DNA of 64,000 nucleotides from Ophiocordyceps camponoti-saundersi (nom. inval.) (taxonomy: Eukaryota > Ascomycota > Sordariomycetes > Hypocreales > Ophiocordycipitaceae). Of the stretch, positions 32,376-42,710 are shown in pieces. A program made the position numbers and the translations under genes. The stretch is from NCBI GenBank assembly GCA_003339415.1, contig PDHQ01000096.1, forward strand, positions 1-64,000, in the 5' to 3' direction. Position 1 is the stretch's first letter; each line of letters begins with the position of its first letter. The notes under the pieces were generated by a model. That model ran no database searches. It was not told where the DNA came from and saw only the letters and a list, made by a program, of their open reading frames with translations.

Positions 32376-33635
32376 TCATTCGTCGTCGCCGACCTTCAAT
32401 TCATCTTCAAGTTCCTCTTCGAGTTCCTCTTCCTGGCTCACCTTCTTTTTTGCCCACCAGGCGCCCACCTCCAGGCACTCACCCCAACTCGCGCCGCCGT
32501 CTGTCATCAAATTACCCATCATTTTGCCCATCCACACGTCCCACTCATCCTGGCTTTTGCCGCTGACATCGCGCAGGATAGGCTCCAAAGCCTGCACCTG
32601 CTGCACGACAGTCAATAAAGCCGTGGCCCGTAGCGCACTCTGACTTGCAGATAGCGTTCTCTGTTTCGTTGCGGCCTCCTTGCTCTTGGCCTCGCCGCTC
32701 GGCGCAGCCTCCGGTTCGCGTTCCCATCGAACCTCGCCGAGGGGGACGGCGAGGCGGCGCGACTGTATATCGTCTAGGGCGTCAGACTCCTGCAACATCG
32801 ACGGGCCGATCAGCGAGCAAGGGACGCCACTTAGGTGGCGAGCTTCAAGTGCCCGCTCAAGCCAGGTGTTGTAGCTATTGAGAAATGGATTCGGGGAGGC
32901 GGACAGTGGCGTGTTCGCAGAAATGACGTAGGCACCAAGGCTCGAAGCGGACTCTTGCTCTTCAGGTGTCGTCTCAGGCACGTGCGGTCTGAGCATGCGG
33001 ATGACGTGGTCGGAATCCCAAATCTCGATAATGCCTCCCGGCTGCAAGAATCGCAAGTACTTGCCGAGAATGCGGTATTGGAGCTGGCTCTCGACGACGG
33101 CGAGGCTCATGTCTTTGACCATGATCAAGTCGAACTTATCGCCGAGAGGCCACGGTAAACGACTGATGTCGTGCTTCACGAAGGTCCACTTCATGTCCTT
33201 ATCGGGCCCCGGCACATCGCTGTCGGGCCATAGAGGCACGACGTCGATGCCGGTGAATGATATGTCGCTGTGTCCGCGGCTCTTGTAGTATCTGTGGCAC
33301 ATGGTACTCCAGAAGCCAGAGCCGCATCCTACCTCGAGCACACGCCGTGGAGGTTTCTCGGTTAATGCTGGCGAGCATACAGGCGCACCGAATAGTTGAC
33401 ACAGAAGCAACGTGCGCAGGGACTGGCGGTGCAGCTCGGGGAGGTCGGAAGGGAGAGGATAGGGAAGCTTCGGGTGGTCGAGATACGGCCGACCGTTGCG
33501 GACGATGAACGGCTTCGAGGCTGGGACGCTGTCTCTCGAGGTAGACGATGGAGGATCAAGCGTCATGACAGCGGCCGCGGAGTTCGAAGAGAGGGCGCTG
33601 GCTGACGAGAGCGACTCGGCGCTGGTGGCAGTCAT
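32376..33635 (-). CDS. SAM-dependent methyltransferase, 419 aa
   Basis: A single exon. Motif I is VLEVGCGSGFW near residue 100, followed by an acidic Asp at the end of strand 2 (FTGIDVVPLWPD) and by FDLIMVKDMS, then LQPGGIIEIWDSDH. This is the seven-stranded class I methyltransferase order. The N-terminal 45 residues are Ser/Ala-rich and probably disordered. The C-terminal third carries a fungal extension and ends in an acidic Glu/Asp-rich tail. The substrate cannot be told from sequence. I see no secondary-metabolism neighbours, so a housekeeping or regulatory role is as likely as a biosynthetic one. Confidence 0.8.
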   Translation of the reverse strand: MTATSAESLSSASALSSNSAAAVMTLDPPSSTSRDSVPASKPFIVRNGRPYLDHPKLPYPLPSDLPELHRQSLRTLLLCQLFGAPVCSPALTEKPPRRVLEVGCGSGFWSTMCHRYYKSRGHSDISFTGIDVVPLWPDSDVPGPDKDMKWTFVKHDISRLPWPLGDKFDLIMVKDMSLAVVESQLQYRILGKYLRFLQPGGIIEIWDSDHVIRMLRPHVPETTPEEQESASSLGAYVISANTPLSASPNPFLNSYNTWLERALEARHLSGVPCSLIGPSMLQESDALDDIQSRRLAVPLGEVRWEREPEAAPSGEAKSKEAATKQRTLSASQSALRATALLTVVQQVQALEPILRDVSGKSQDEWDVWMGKMMGNLMTDGGASWGECLEVGAWWAKKKVSQEEELEEELEDELKVGDDE

Positions 33636-35845
33636 CTGGCGTAGACGAGATGAGTACTCCGGCGACCAACAGCATTAGGTAGAAGCATACAACGGATGGT
33701 CGCACGTCATCGCCGAGGCGGACGCGAGGCATCGACGAGAACGGAACTGGGGGCTGGCGGAGGCGAGAACGGCGGCGGAAGTCCGGCCGGCGGCGGCGGG
33801 GCAACGTGTCTGCAGCGGCGCCTCGCGGGACCGAGTGCTCAAATAGCCGGCGACGAGATGGCGAGACGCTCAAGCGAGGGCTGGCAGGAGGCGGCGCCGA
33901 TGGAGGTAGACGGGCGCAGAGACCGACGACCTCGTCGAGGCCGCGTCCCAGTTGACCATGCTTGGCAGTGGAGGTGGCCCGTGCTGGCAGCCGCAGGCGG
34001 ATTCGAGGGGGGGGAGGGGGCTTCAATTTAATCAAAAACAGCTGCTGCTGTCTGCTGGCCGGGGGTCGTTGTTCATTGGCTATCGTGCCAGGATGATGCA
34101 GCCTCGCGAGGCATATCGGGAGTCAGCGACAAAGCTTCCGATTGCGCTTATCATTCAAGAGGTAGAGGCAGGTAGGTGTGTGTGTCGCCTTGCGCAGCTA
34201 CGAAAAAAAATACGGGCCCCGATTTCGGCGTCCTTCTCTGGCCGGGGACGGAGAGAAGGACAACGGCGCCTCGGCGGCGGCGAGACGCCTCTTGAAAAGC
34301 CGGCCTCGGGGTCCTTGTCTGCCACCTGCAGTAAAGCTCCAGCGCGGGTGGGGTTCCGAATGGGGCGGCGACATGGACGAACCGTTGGATTTCGATGAAG
34401 ACAAGTCGTTACGGCGCATGCCAATCGTGATGCGCTTGAGCATGTACGGAGTATGTGTGTTCGTATTCGTACGCGGCCAACCGGTAGCCATACATACTCA
34501 CACTCACACCTAGGTGGCGGCGAGCAGGGTGGTCAGCTTCGTAGGCAGGCAAGCAGATGGTGTGGAGCAGCCACAAGAACCAACCAACTGAAGCTCGCTT
34601 GACAAAGAAGCTCGATGGCCCGACGGTCGGTGACCAAGTCCGGTCCCACGCGGAAAGCTCGGCCGCATTTCCCCGTCCATTTTCTTTGTCTCGTGCACTA
34701 AAAAGTAAAGACGGCCGACTGCTTGATTGGTCGCTGCCTCAAGCTGGTATCAAGATGCGCGCAACTGGAGAGACTATGGCGTGATTTGGACTCGGTTATC
34801 GAGACACCTCGAGCCCAGTAGGCATCGAGACAAGTCGACCAATCGAAGGGGAGAATTGACGCTGGCAAGGGTCCTACTGGTAGGGAACCCTGCATCGATG
34901 CGCGCGTCTCTTGCCCCGTGAGAAGAGGGCCTGGAGACGTTAGAAGCTCAGCCTCGAGCCTTGGACTGTTGGGCCGTAGTGGCGCACGTGACATTATAGG
35001 CCACCAGGCTGCTAGGCTGCTAGGCTGCCAGGCTGCCAGGCTGCCAGGCCACCACTAGTCCACTACGCCTCTGCCCTCTGGCCCCGGAATGCTACGTGCA
35101 CGTCCCTTTATCGAGATCCTTAGTCACGTGACCTGCTTGCAACTTGTCACCGCAAAGCCAGCGTCAATCCGAGATGGCCTCAGGTTCCACCCTCGATATA
35201 TCGGCCACTATTATTCTGCCCCAGTATCAGTTGGTTTTCTTCAGACTTAGCCTCACTTCCACTGCACTCGTTCGTTTCTGTACGTCGCTTCTGCTGCTGC
35301 TCCTGTCGTCGACGACCGGCCTCGAGCCACCTTGAAGCTGACCTCTACCCTCTCTCGCAGAGCCGGATCAAAACCGCCAACAAGATCACATCGCCAACCG
35401 CCGTCCGACGCCCCGAGAGACTCTATCATCACGGCCGTTCACGCAAAATAGCCGGCCTCTTCTCACGTGTGTGCGCGCGCGCCGTCTGGTCCAGCTTCTT
35501 CATGGGCCCGTAGCCGTCCTCGCCTCGACTGAATATCCGACCGCTTCCAACGATTGCACATGCAGAGGTACTCGTCGCGGTCTGACCCATGCGCAAACGC
35601 GAGCTACACCTGCTATCCCTCACTTCCAGCTGCTCCTGAGCTGCTATACTCGACAACTTCATTCTCGGCCATCACGCAACCAAGTCGCTCTCCTGCTCGG
35701 GCCGGCCGACAGATGGTGACCAGTGGTCTAGATCGCAAACCCTCCCTCCACTGCCGACTGGCTTAGTATTAAGCTCGGCACTCTTGTTTCCCCTTTCTCC
35801 CCCCCTTACAAAAGGCCATCAGTCAACAAAGAACCAAAAAGAAAA
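33636..35845. other. Intergenic region upstream of ccr4 and the methyltransferase
   Basis: A divergent promoter region of 2.2 kb with no credible gene. CACGTG boxes lie at 34985-34990 and 35125-35130, and TCTCACGTGTG near 35,464. An 8-bp tandem repeat lies at 35006-35045. Pyrimidine-rich leader sequence (TTTCCCCTTTCTCCCCCCC) lies just before the ccr4 start. Open frames at 34,155-34,500 and 35,430-35,770 overlap each other on both strands and have no recognisable content. Confidence 0.6.
35006..35045. repeat. Tandem repeat AGGCTGCY x5
   Basis: Five contiguous 8-bp units, aggctgct twice then aggctgcc three times, between two CACGTG boxes in the ccr4 upstream region. Confidence 0.9.
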
Positions 35846-38025
35846 ATGTACTCACAAAACCACCAACAGAGCCACAATGCGCGGCTCAACGGGGCGGGCC
35901 GTGGGATGCCGAGCATGCTCTACAACTTTTCACAGCATGCCCAGCATCAGCACCCATCCCAAACCCAGCATCACCAGGGCCTTCAGCATGACCATGGCAT
36001 GCCGAATACCAATGGGCTCGGGCACCATGCGTCTTTCCCACCCAGTGTCATGTCCAACTCGTCGGCCTTCAATAACAACAATCTACCCAACGGTCATTCC
36101 GGTAATACGCGCGGTCCTCAGGTTCCGCCAAACGAAATGTGGCAAGAGCAATTGCGGATGCACAAAGAGTCTGAACGAGCTCATTCAGCCATGACCGATC
36201 AACAACAACCTCACTACTATGCGAGGCTCAAAGCCTCGGAAAATAGGGGAATCGGTGGTCCTCCCGAATCAAGCGCCAAGACCCAAGCAGACGGCGAGGG
36301 CGACGAGAATGATCTTAGGAGGCCCTACAACGTCGAGAAGGAGGCGAGGCGGCAAGACTGGCACAACATGGACATGAGCGGTCAAGGTCTACGAAACTTG
36401 GCTCCCGAGCTGTTTCGATACCAGTTTCTGAACGAGCTTTACATCGCCTCCAACAAAATATCCCGCCTTCCCAAGGAGATTGGCGAGCTGCGTCAATTGC
36501 GTCACCTTGATGCCTCGTATAACCAGATCTCGGAGCTGCCCCCTGAACTGGGCATGTGCACATACCTGAAGCAGCTGTTGTTGTTCAACAACAACATTTC
36601 GGAGCTGCCATTCGAGCTTGGGTCGCTCCACCTTTTGGATATGCTTGGCATCGAGGGCAATCCTCTTGAGGCTACTTTGAAGCAGGAAATCATGGAAAAG
36701 GGAACCAAGAGTCTCATCAACGCGCTTCGAGAGGGCGCCCCCAGTAAGAACCCTGTCAGGCTGGTTTAAGATCATATGCTAATGATTATTTCCGTCACCA
36801 AGTTCCCCCTCCACCGATGACTCGCCGACAAATAGCTATCCAGGAAGACGTCTCGCCTAGCTTGGAGAGGATCAAAGTGTTTTCGTGGAACGTTCTCTGC
36901 GACAAGTATGCGACTGCGTCGACATACGGTTACACTCCCACGGCAGCCCTGAATTGGGATTATCGCAGAGATTGCATCCTGGAAGAGCTCCGGCTGCGCA
37001 ACGCTGACTTCCTAATGCTCCAGGAAGTATCGACGGATGCTTTCAAGGAAGACCTGAGCCCCCAGTTGGCACAGATGGACTACAAGGGTGTGCATTGGCC
37101 GAAGTCGCGAGCCAGGACCATGTCGGAAAAGGACGCGCAGACGGTAGACGGGTGCGCAGTCTTCTTCAAGCAGAGCAAGTACATGCTGCTGGACAAGCAA
37201 CTTATCGAGTTCGCCACCATCGCCATCAACCGACCCGACATGAAGAACCAGCACGATGTCTTCAACCGTGTCATGCCCAAGGACAATATCGCCGTCATCT
37301 GCTTCTTCGAGTCACGCATCACTGGCGCCCGTCTGATCCTAGTCAACGTCCATCTCACTTGGGACTCGGCATTGGCCGACGTCAAGGTCATTCAGACGGG
37401 TATATTGATGGAGCACGTCACCAAGCTGGCAGAGAAGTACGCGAGGTGGCCACCAGTCAAGGACAAGAAGATGATTACACTGCCAACGTCGTCCGACGAC
37501 GGGGAAGCGGCCGCTCCTCAAGCCGAACCCGGGCCGAGCCAGGAATATCGTAGCAACACCGAAATACCGCTGCTGGTATGTGGCGACTTCAACTCGACCG
37601 AGGACTCATCAGTCTACGATTTGATGTCCAAGGGCCGTGTCCCGCCCGATCATTTGGAGCTGAGCAGCTTTCATTACGGGAGTTTCACCCGCGATGGTAT
37701 CGAGCATCCCTTCAGTCTCCGCGACGCATACGCGCACATCAAGGGAACGGCCGACGAGCTGCCCTTTACCAACTACACTCCTGGCTTCGCCGACGTCATC
37801 GACTACATCTGGTACTCGACAAATACGCTGGAGGTGGTCGACCTCCTCGGTCCTCCGGATGCCAACTATCTCAAGCGGATGCCGGCGTTTCCCAACTGGC
37901 ATTTCCCGGCCGATCACATCCAGATCATGGCCGACTTCGTCATCAAGGGTCGCAAGGAAAAGAAACACGCGCCCGAACGAGATCCGCCTGATTTCGGTGG
38001 CGGATCCGGGGCGTCACGCGGCTGA
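35846..38025 (+). CDS. ccr4: Ccr4 deadenylase (CCR4-NOT catalytic subunit), 2 exons, about 706 aa
   Basis: Exons 35846-36743 and 36803-38025 join in phase across a 59-nt intron (GTAAGA donor, GCTAAT branch). The N-terminal 150 residues are Gln/His/Asn-rich. Leucine-rich repeats follow (LYIASNKISRLPKEIGEL and two more), which bind Pop2/Caf1. The endonuclease-exonuclease-phosphatase domain then starts at IKVFSWNVLCDKYAT. Catalytic landmarks are LQEVSTD (Mg-binding Glu), VNVHLTWD, CGDFNSTEDS and the terminal FPADHI, with the DHI histidine intact. It shortens mRNA poly(A) tails in the cytoplasm. The start has an A-rich context, but a further upstream exon, common in some fungi, cannot be excluded. 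Confidence 0.92.
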
Positions 38026-38525
38026 AGCGATTTGGATGAACAAAGCAGGCTTCCCGAGCAGTGTGGGCATGGTGCGAGCGTTTTTACCTTGATGAGAGAA
38101 AGAAAGAGAGAAATAAGATTCCAACTTTTCACCTTAGTCTGGATGTAGTTTTGGTTCCTTCGAACTGGAGTTTTTCGGATCTTGCAGCACAGGGATGGTA
38201 GGGGGGACAGGGAGGTGATGGGACTTGGAGAGGGGGGGAAGGGGGGAAAGACAGGAGAGGACAGGGGCGGGCTGCTGTTTCGGCTGGCGAGAAGCGGAGA
38301 AGCGGGTTTGTACGAAGAGGAAGCGCCTTTGTAAGTAAGCACTTTGCTGTAGGACCTTGAAGACGAATCGCATCACTCGATAATAATCGTTGTTTGTCTA
38401 ATTTGGTTTGCCTCATAGTCGCTCGTCTTTAGTGATTGCCGGTATCAGGTGAATTTGAAGCGCAGGGGATGGATCATGAAGCGTTGATGTGCCAGCCGAC
38501 TTGTGCAAGTCGAGGTCTAAGCCTT
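38026..38525. other. Convergent 3' region of ccr4 and the carrier gene
   Basis: Untranslated sequence with a G-rich stretch (38,200-38,255). No gene or clear hairpin terminator is seen. Confidence 0.5.
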
Positions 38526-39776
38526 TCAAGTGAGAAGAACATGATAGCCATCCTTGTTGATGCGCACCTCCTCCGTCCCGAAGCCATACTTGCGCCGCAC
38601 CAGCTCAAAGATGATGAGGCCCGCGCTCGTGCTCGGCACCTGACGGACGGCACTCGACCAGAAACCGCGGTAGAGCCAGCGAAGCGGGCCCTGACCCTCG
38701 GCGGCGGCGGCTGCGACGCTCTCTGCCCACGTGTCCCTGTAGGCGCGGTAGTATGCGCGCAGCATCCTCCTCCACCGGCGGGGCGACTCAGCGGTCGACT
38801 GCCTGTATCGGGCGGCCTTGGCGTCGAGTTCCTCGAGCCGGTTCCAGTGACTTAGCTGGAAGTGTGTCAGGGGGTGTAGGAGCAGCTGCTGGGTGAAGGA
38901 GGCGCTGGCTCCGGCGCACAGGAGGAAAATGGGCTCGATGGCGTAGTGAGGACGTATCACCTTGGTCTCCTCGTCGCGACTTGACGACGACGGACGCTTG
39001 CGGGCGAGACTGTCGACCATGTCCTTGCCCAGGCCACCATAGTACCAGGTGACGAAGCCATAATAGGCCTGGGCCTTGACATATTCAAACGTCGTGAAGA
39101 AGACGGCGCTCCCGAGGCTGTCCTTGACAAAGGAAAGCCCCCAGCCGGCCAGGATGCCGCGCAGGCCGATCTCGCGTAGCTTTTCCGCGCCAAAGGACCA
39201 GAGACTACGCGACTGGCCGAGAAGATGATGATCGTAGCGGGCCTGAAGGGCATCAAGAGGCGCCGCGACGACGCTCTGCAAGCCACCAGCCAAAAAGCCG
39301 GCAGCGAAAGTCGACGACGGAGGCGGAGGCGGATACGTCCTCTTATTCGCCTTTGCGCTCTCCGGATGCAACAGAGAGAGAATATTCATGTAGCCACCAT
39401 AAAGAACGGCACCGACGGTCGCGTTCGCAGCCAAAGGCGGCAAGATCTGACGCGGGACAACGGCCCAACCCTGATGACGGATGGCCGAAGCCAAGACGGC
39501 CGGCGTCGTATTCCTCATCCACAGCCGAGCAGCAGCCAGAGGCGACGAGGGCTTCACCTCCCCCGCGAGGCGCGCCTCGTGAAGGGACCGCGCATAGGCT
39601 AGGTAGTCGACGCGCGTGCGGAAGAAGGCCTTGGCAGGGGCGCGGAAGTAGAAGGCGACCAGCTGGGCGCTCACGGCACGGACGCCGGCGGCCGAGGCGG
39701 CGGTCGCGGCGTTTCTTCGCGGTGCCCTTTCGGAGGAGTCGTCGGCGTCTGGCGCGGACGTCGTGTCATTGACCAT
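38526..39776 (-). CDS. Mitochondrial carrier (SLC25)-like protein, 416 aa
   Basis: A single exon. The mid-protein block FAAGFLAGGLQSVVAAPLDALQARYD has the carrier-family form with Pro-Leu-Asp in place of PX[DE]XXK. A following helix region (GWGLSFVKDSLGSAVFFTTFEY) resembles the even-numbered carrier helices. The last third repeats the theme (CAGASASFTQQLLLHPLTHFQ...LYRGFWSSAVRQVPSTSAGLIIFELVR). The Pro-x-Asp signature is weak in repeats 1 and 3, so the substrate cannot be predicted. It is longer than the usual 300 residues because of an N-terminal extension. It probably resides in the mitochondrial inner membrane. Confidence 0.75.
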   Translation of the reverse strand: MVNDTTSAPDADDSSERAPRRNAATAASAAGVRAVSAQLVAFYFRAPAKAFFRTRVDYLAYARSLHEARLAGEVKPSSPLAAARLWMRNTTPAVLASAIRHQGWAVVPRQILPPLAANATVGAVLYGGYMNILSLLHPESAKANKRTYPPPPPSSTFAAGFLAGGLQSVVAAPLDALQARYDHHLLGQSRSLWSFGAEKLREIGLRGILAGWGLSFVKDSLGSAVFFTTFEYVKAQAYYGFVTWYYGGLGKDMVDSLARKRPSSSSRDEETKVIRPHYAIEPIFLLCAGASASFTQQLLLHPLTHFQLSHWNRLEELDAKAARYRQSTAESPRRWRRMLRAYYRAYRDTWAESVAAAAAEGQGPLRWLYRGFWSSAVRQVPSTSAGLIIFELVRRKYGFGTEEVRINKDGYHVLLT

Positions 39777-42710
39777 GGCTTGGGCGGCGCATCGTGAGTT
39801 TTGCCCGCCGCTTCACTTGAAGGTGGATGTGCGATGAAAGCTAGCTAGCTTGGTTGACGATGAGGCTGAGATCTCAGATGACTAACGTGATGGATGAGTC
39901 AGCAGACGATCTTGACGACGAGACGATATCTAACGACATGCCACTATTGCGGCTGAGCATCATCAGCTTGTCGGAGAAAGGCCGACATCCTCTATGCTTT
40001 CTCATTCATTGTGCTCAGCCTTCAAAGCAACGGAATTGTCACAAAAAAAGGATAGCCCCTATACAGCGCTTCAGTGGGTGCCGAGGTTCCGAGTTGGACG
40101 ATGGCGGCCTGCTGTCAGCTATGCTCCGAATTCTCGTCCTACCGATCTGACTACGCTCATAGCCTCATTGTTTTTAGACTATCTCTTTAGCCCTTGCCCC
40201 TTTTCAAGGAACATGCTGAGCCGCATAAGGCTCGGTTAGCTGGCCCGACGCCGTTCTAAAAAAAAGGAGGCTGCAATCGAGTCAGTTTTCGTCCGAAAAG
40301 CTGTCCCTGCTTGTTTATGCTCTACTCGTCCTAGGGTTAGGGCGTCCGAGCTCGGCCGCAGCTGCATGACTTCCACGACTATGTGAAGACAGAACAAAGG
40401 TGCGCGGGTATACGCAAATCACCCTGTTTGAAGGAGGGGGCTTGGCGGGAAGAGAAAAAAAAGCTGTTTGACTAGTGTTTGGAGACCATCTGGATGTTCT
40501 CTGTTGGCGTCCTGGGCTTCGAAGAGAGTCGTTGATATAGGCTTCGACGGTTAATTACACTGGTATGGACCCCTATGTCGTCGACTATTTCCGGGTAGCG
40601 GAATAGCGGCAACAGTTGTACGTCAGATGCTAGACGCGAGACTCGCAGCTTATAGAGGAGCGCGATGACTGGAAGCAGCTTGCCGACGGAAGAGCTACTA
40701 TGCTCGTTCCTTTGCGTAAAGCGTACCTAGCATATTTCCTCCTGGTGTAGTTCGAAAGGGCATAAGACGTGAGCGGCACTGATGACGTTTTCCTGTTCAC
40801 ACATGCACTCTGCAATGACTCAGGTCAACTAGCAAGAGTTGTGATGAGAAGCTTGGGCTGCATATGTATTGTTGATGTGCATGAGATGAAGACGTTAACA
40901 TGGCGAAGGCGTAGCATCAACGATAGAAGGGGAAGAGGAAGCCAGAGACGTCCATTTGGTGAGCCACCGTAGTGAACGCAGATGCCGAGAATAGAATCTT
41001 TAGGATGAAAGATTAAACCGTCGAATGCTTCTCTTCTGGATAGAAACATCTGTATTGTAGCCATTACAACGGAAAACCGGCAGCTTATGTTCAGCCATTG
41101 GTCTAAGCAGCTGCCTCTAGAGGCGTAACACGGTTCTCAACAGGATTGTGGCATCAAAACGATGATGATGCTCACTTCAAATCCGGATTCAACTTGCTCA
41201 TCAACATCCCACCAAAAAAGCACTCACAACAAACTCACCAAGTCATCGGATATTGAACAAGCAAAAGGGGCTGAGATAGTTCCAAGCCTCTTCAACCGCC
41301 AACCATCCGATGCAACACAAGTTTTTTTTTTCCCTCTCTTCCTTTTCTTTCCGAGACACAGGCTGTCGCGGATGGTGCGGCAACGTATCAGAATCGCAGC
41401 AAACGAAACATTGATTCTTAAATTCTTCGGACGAAAAGGATGGAGATGAGGACGGGGAAGGACGATTATGCGCATGTTGTGAACCGGTGTGAATGTTCAC
41501 ATCGATATGCATCGGATGTGTCAAGTGAAGCCGTTGCGGGAACTGACAGGTGGCGAAGGGTCTTTTTTGTCTCTGAGAAGAATCCCTTGTTTAGACAGCT
41601 GGTGAATGAAGAAGACGTTGTTGATTATAGTGTAGATGGTATATGTCAGTATGCAAAAGTCTCTGTCAGATATCTTGACGTCGGTCTCATCAGTCATACC
41701 CTGTTACTACATAACCATCAACCCCCATCTCTCCTCAACACCTCCCAAAAAACAACTCGGCAACAAGACTCCAAGCCAAGTCGTAAACTTGTTCCGGCAC
41801 CTCTCGCCGGCAATCGATCCAGCGGCTTCCGAAAGCCATAGCCGGCGCCAACTAACAAACATAGCCCAGCCCATAAAGACTAAGCCATCAGGGGCAAACA
41901 CAAGTTTCACAAGCCACTTACTTACAAGCCCGCCACAACCGTCAACATGCGAGCGCAACGCATAACCACACGTCCAATGCACCGCCCACCGACAGCGGAG
42001 ACCTGTCAAGTTCATTCGAGCAAGCGATGACGACAACAAGCTATAGATCTCGACGCTGGGGAAAGAAAAGGGGGGGGAGGGGAAAGTCAAGTTTCGGATT
42101 CGACAGAGCATTGCGAAACTCGAGACTTCATGGCCCTGTGCATCTCAGTGAAAAGAGTTGTCTGTCCAGGGTCTGTGTTGATCTGGACTGAGGAGGCTGT
42201 GATGATCTTGATACTCGATCTGACGTCTCTACCAGTATCCCGAGTCTGGAAAACAACACGCTTGACTGGACTTGACCCTGTCTCCATGGCGGAGAAAGGG
42301 GTTCCTTCTGCTTCCCCTGACGTCTTTCCTTTCTTTCTTGCTTTGCTTAACCATGATCGCCATGAGACGAGAGAGGATATGCAAAGGTCGACCACTTGGC
42401 CCCCTTTCTCGCAACTCCTTGCCGGTAGACTGGATAGTTTAAATACAGTCCGTTGACACCGATCAATTATCTTCATCCTCAACTCAGCAACGACTTTCAT
42501 TCTTCCGCTTTCAGCTTGCTGAGCGCCCTATTTGACTCTCTTCATATTAAACAAGTTCATTTGATCCCCAACCTATTTTCATCAGCACCAGCACTTGAAA
42601 GCGTTGTCCTTTCTTTTTTTTCTTTTCACCTTCTGTCTGAGAGAACAAGAGGAGAGAAATCATATCACGAAAAGAACACCAAAAAAAAAATCAAAAAAAA
42701 ACCCTCCATC
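39777..42710. other. 2.9-kb intergenic region
   Basis: No gene I can support. Composition is normal and not RIP-like. Open frames are short, overlap on both strands and lack family signals. The last 300 bp upstream of the secreted-protein gene have a TTTAAATA box near 42,438 and a T-rich tract (42,609-42,625), followed by A-rich leader, typical of a strong fungal promoter. Confidence 0.6.

Noticed and set aside
32343..32643. Possible extra 3' exon of the LYR gene (Ser-rich frame)
   Set aside because: The LYR frame ends naturally at 32254-32256 after RKRYDSDA, as in homologues. The Ser run is the antisense of the methyltransferase's acidic tail.
32376..33635. LaeA-type secondary-metabolism regulator
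   Set aside because: Motif I fits the same general fold, but I see no LaeA-specific blocks and no biosynthetic cluster nearby. Kept as a generic methyltransferase.
36744..36769. ccr4 ending at 36769 as a separate leucine-rich-repeat protein
   Set aside because: The stop lies inside a canonical intron. Splicing 36744-36802 joins the repeats to the nuclease domain in phase, as in all Ccr4 proteins.
40320..40340. TTAGGG-like telomere word
   Set aside because: A single copy of GGGTTAGGG-type sequence inside ordinary intergenic DNA. There is no array.
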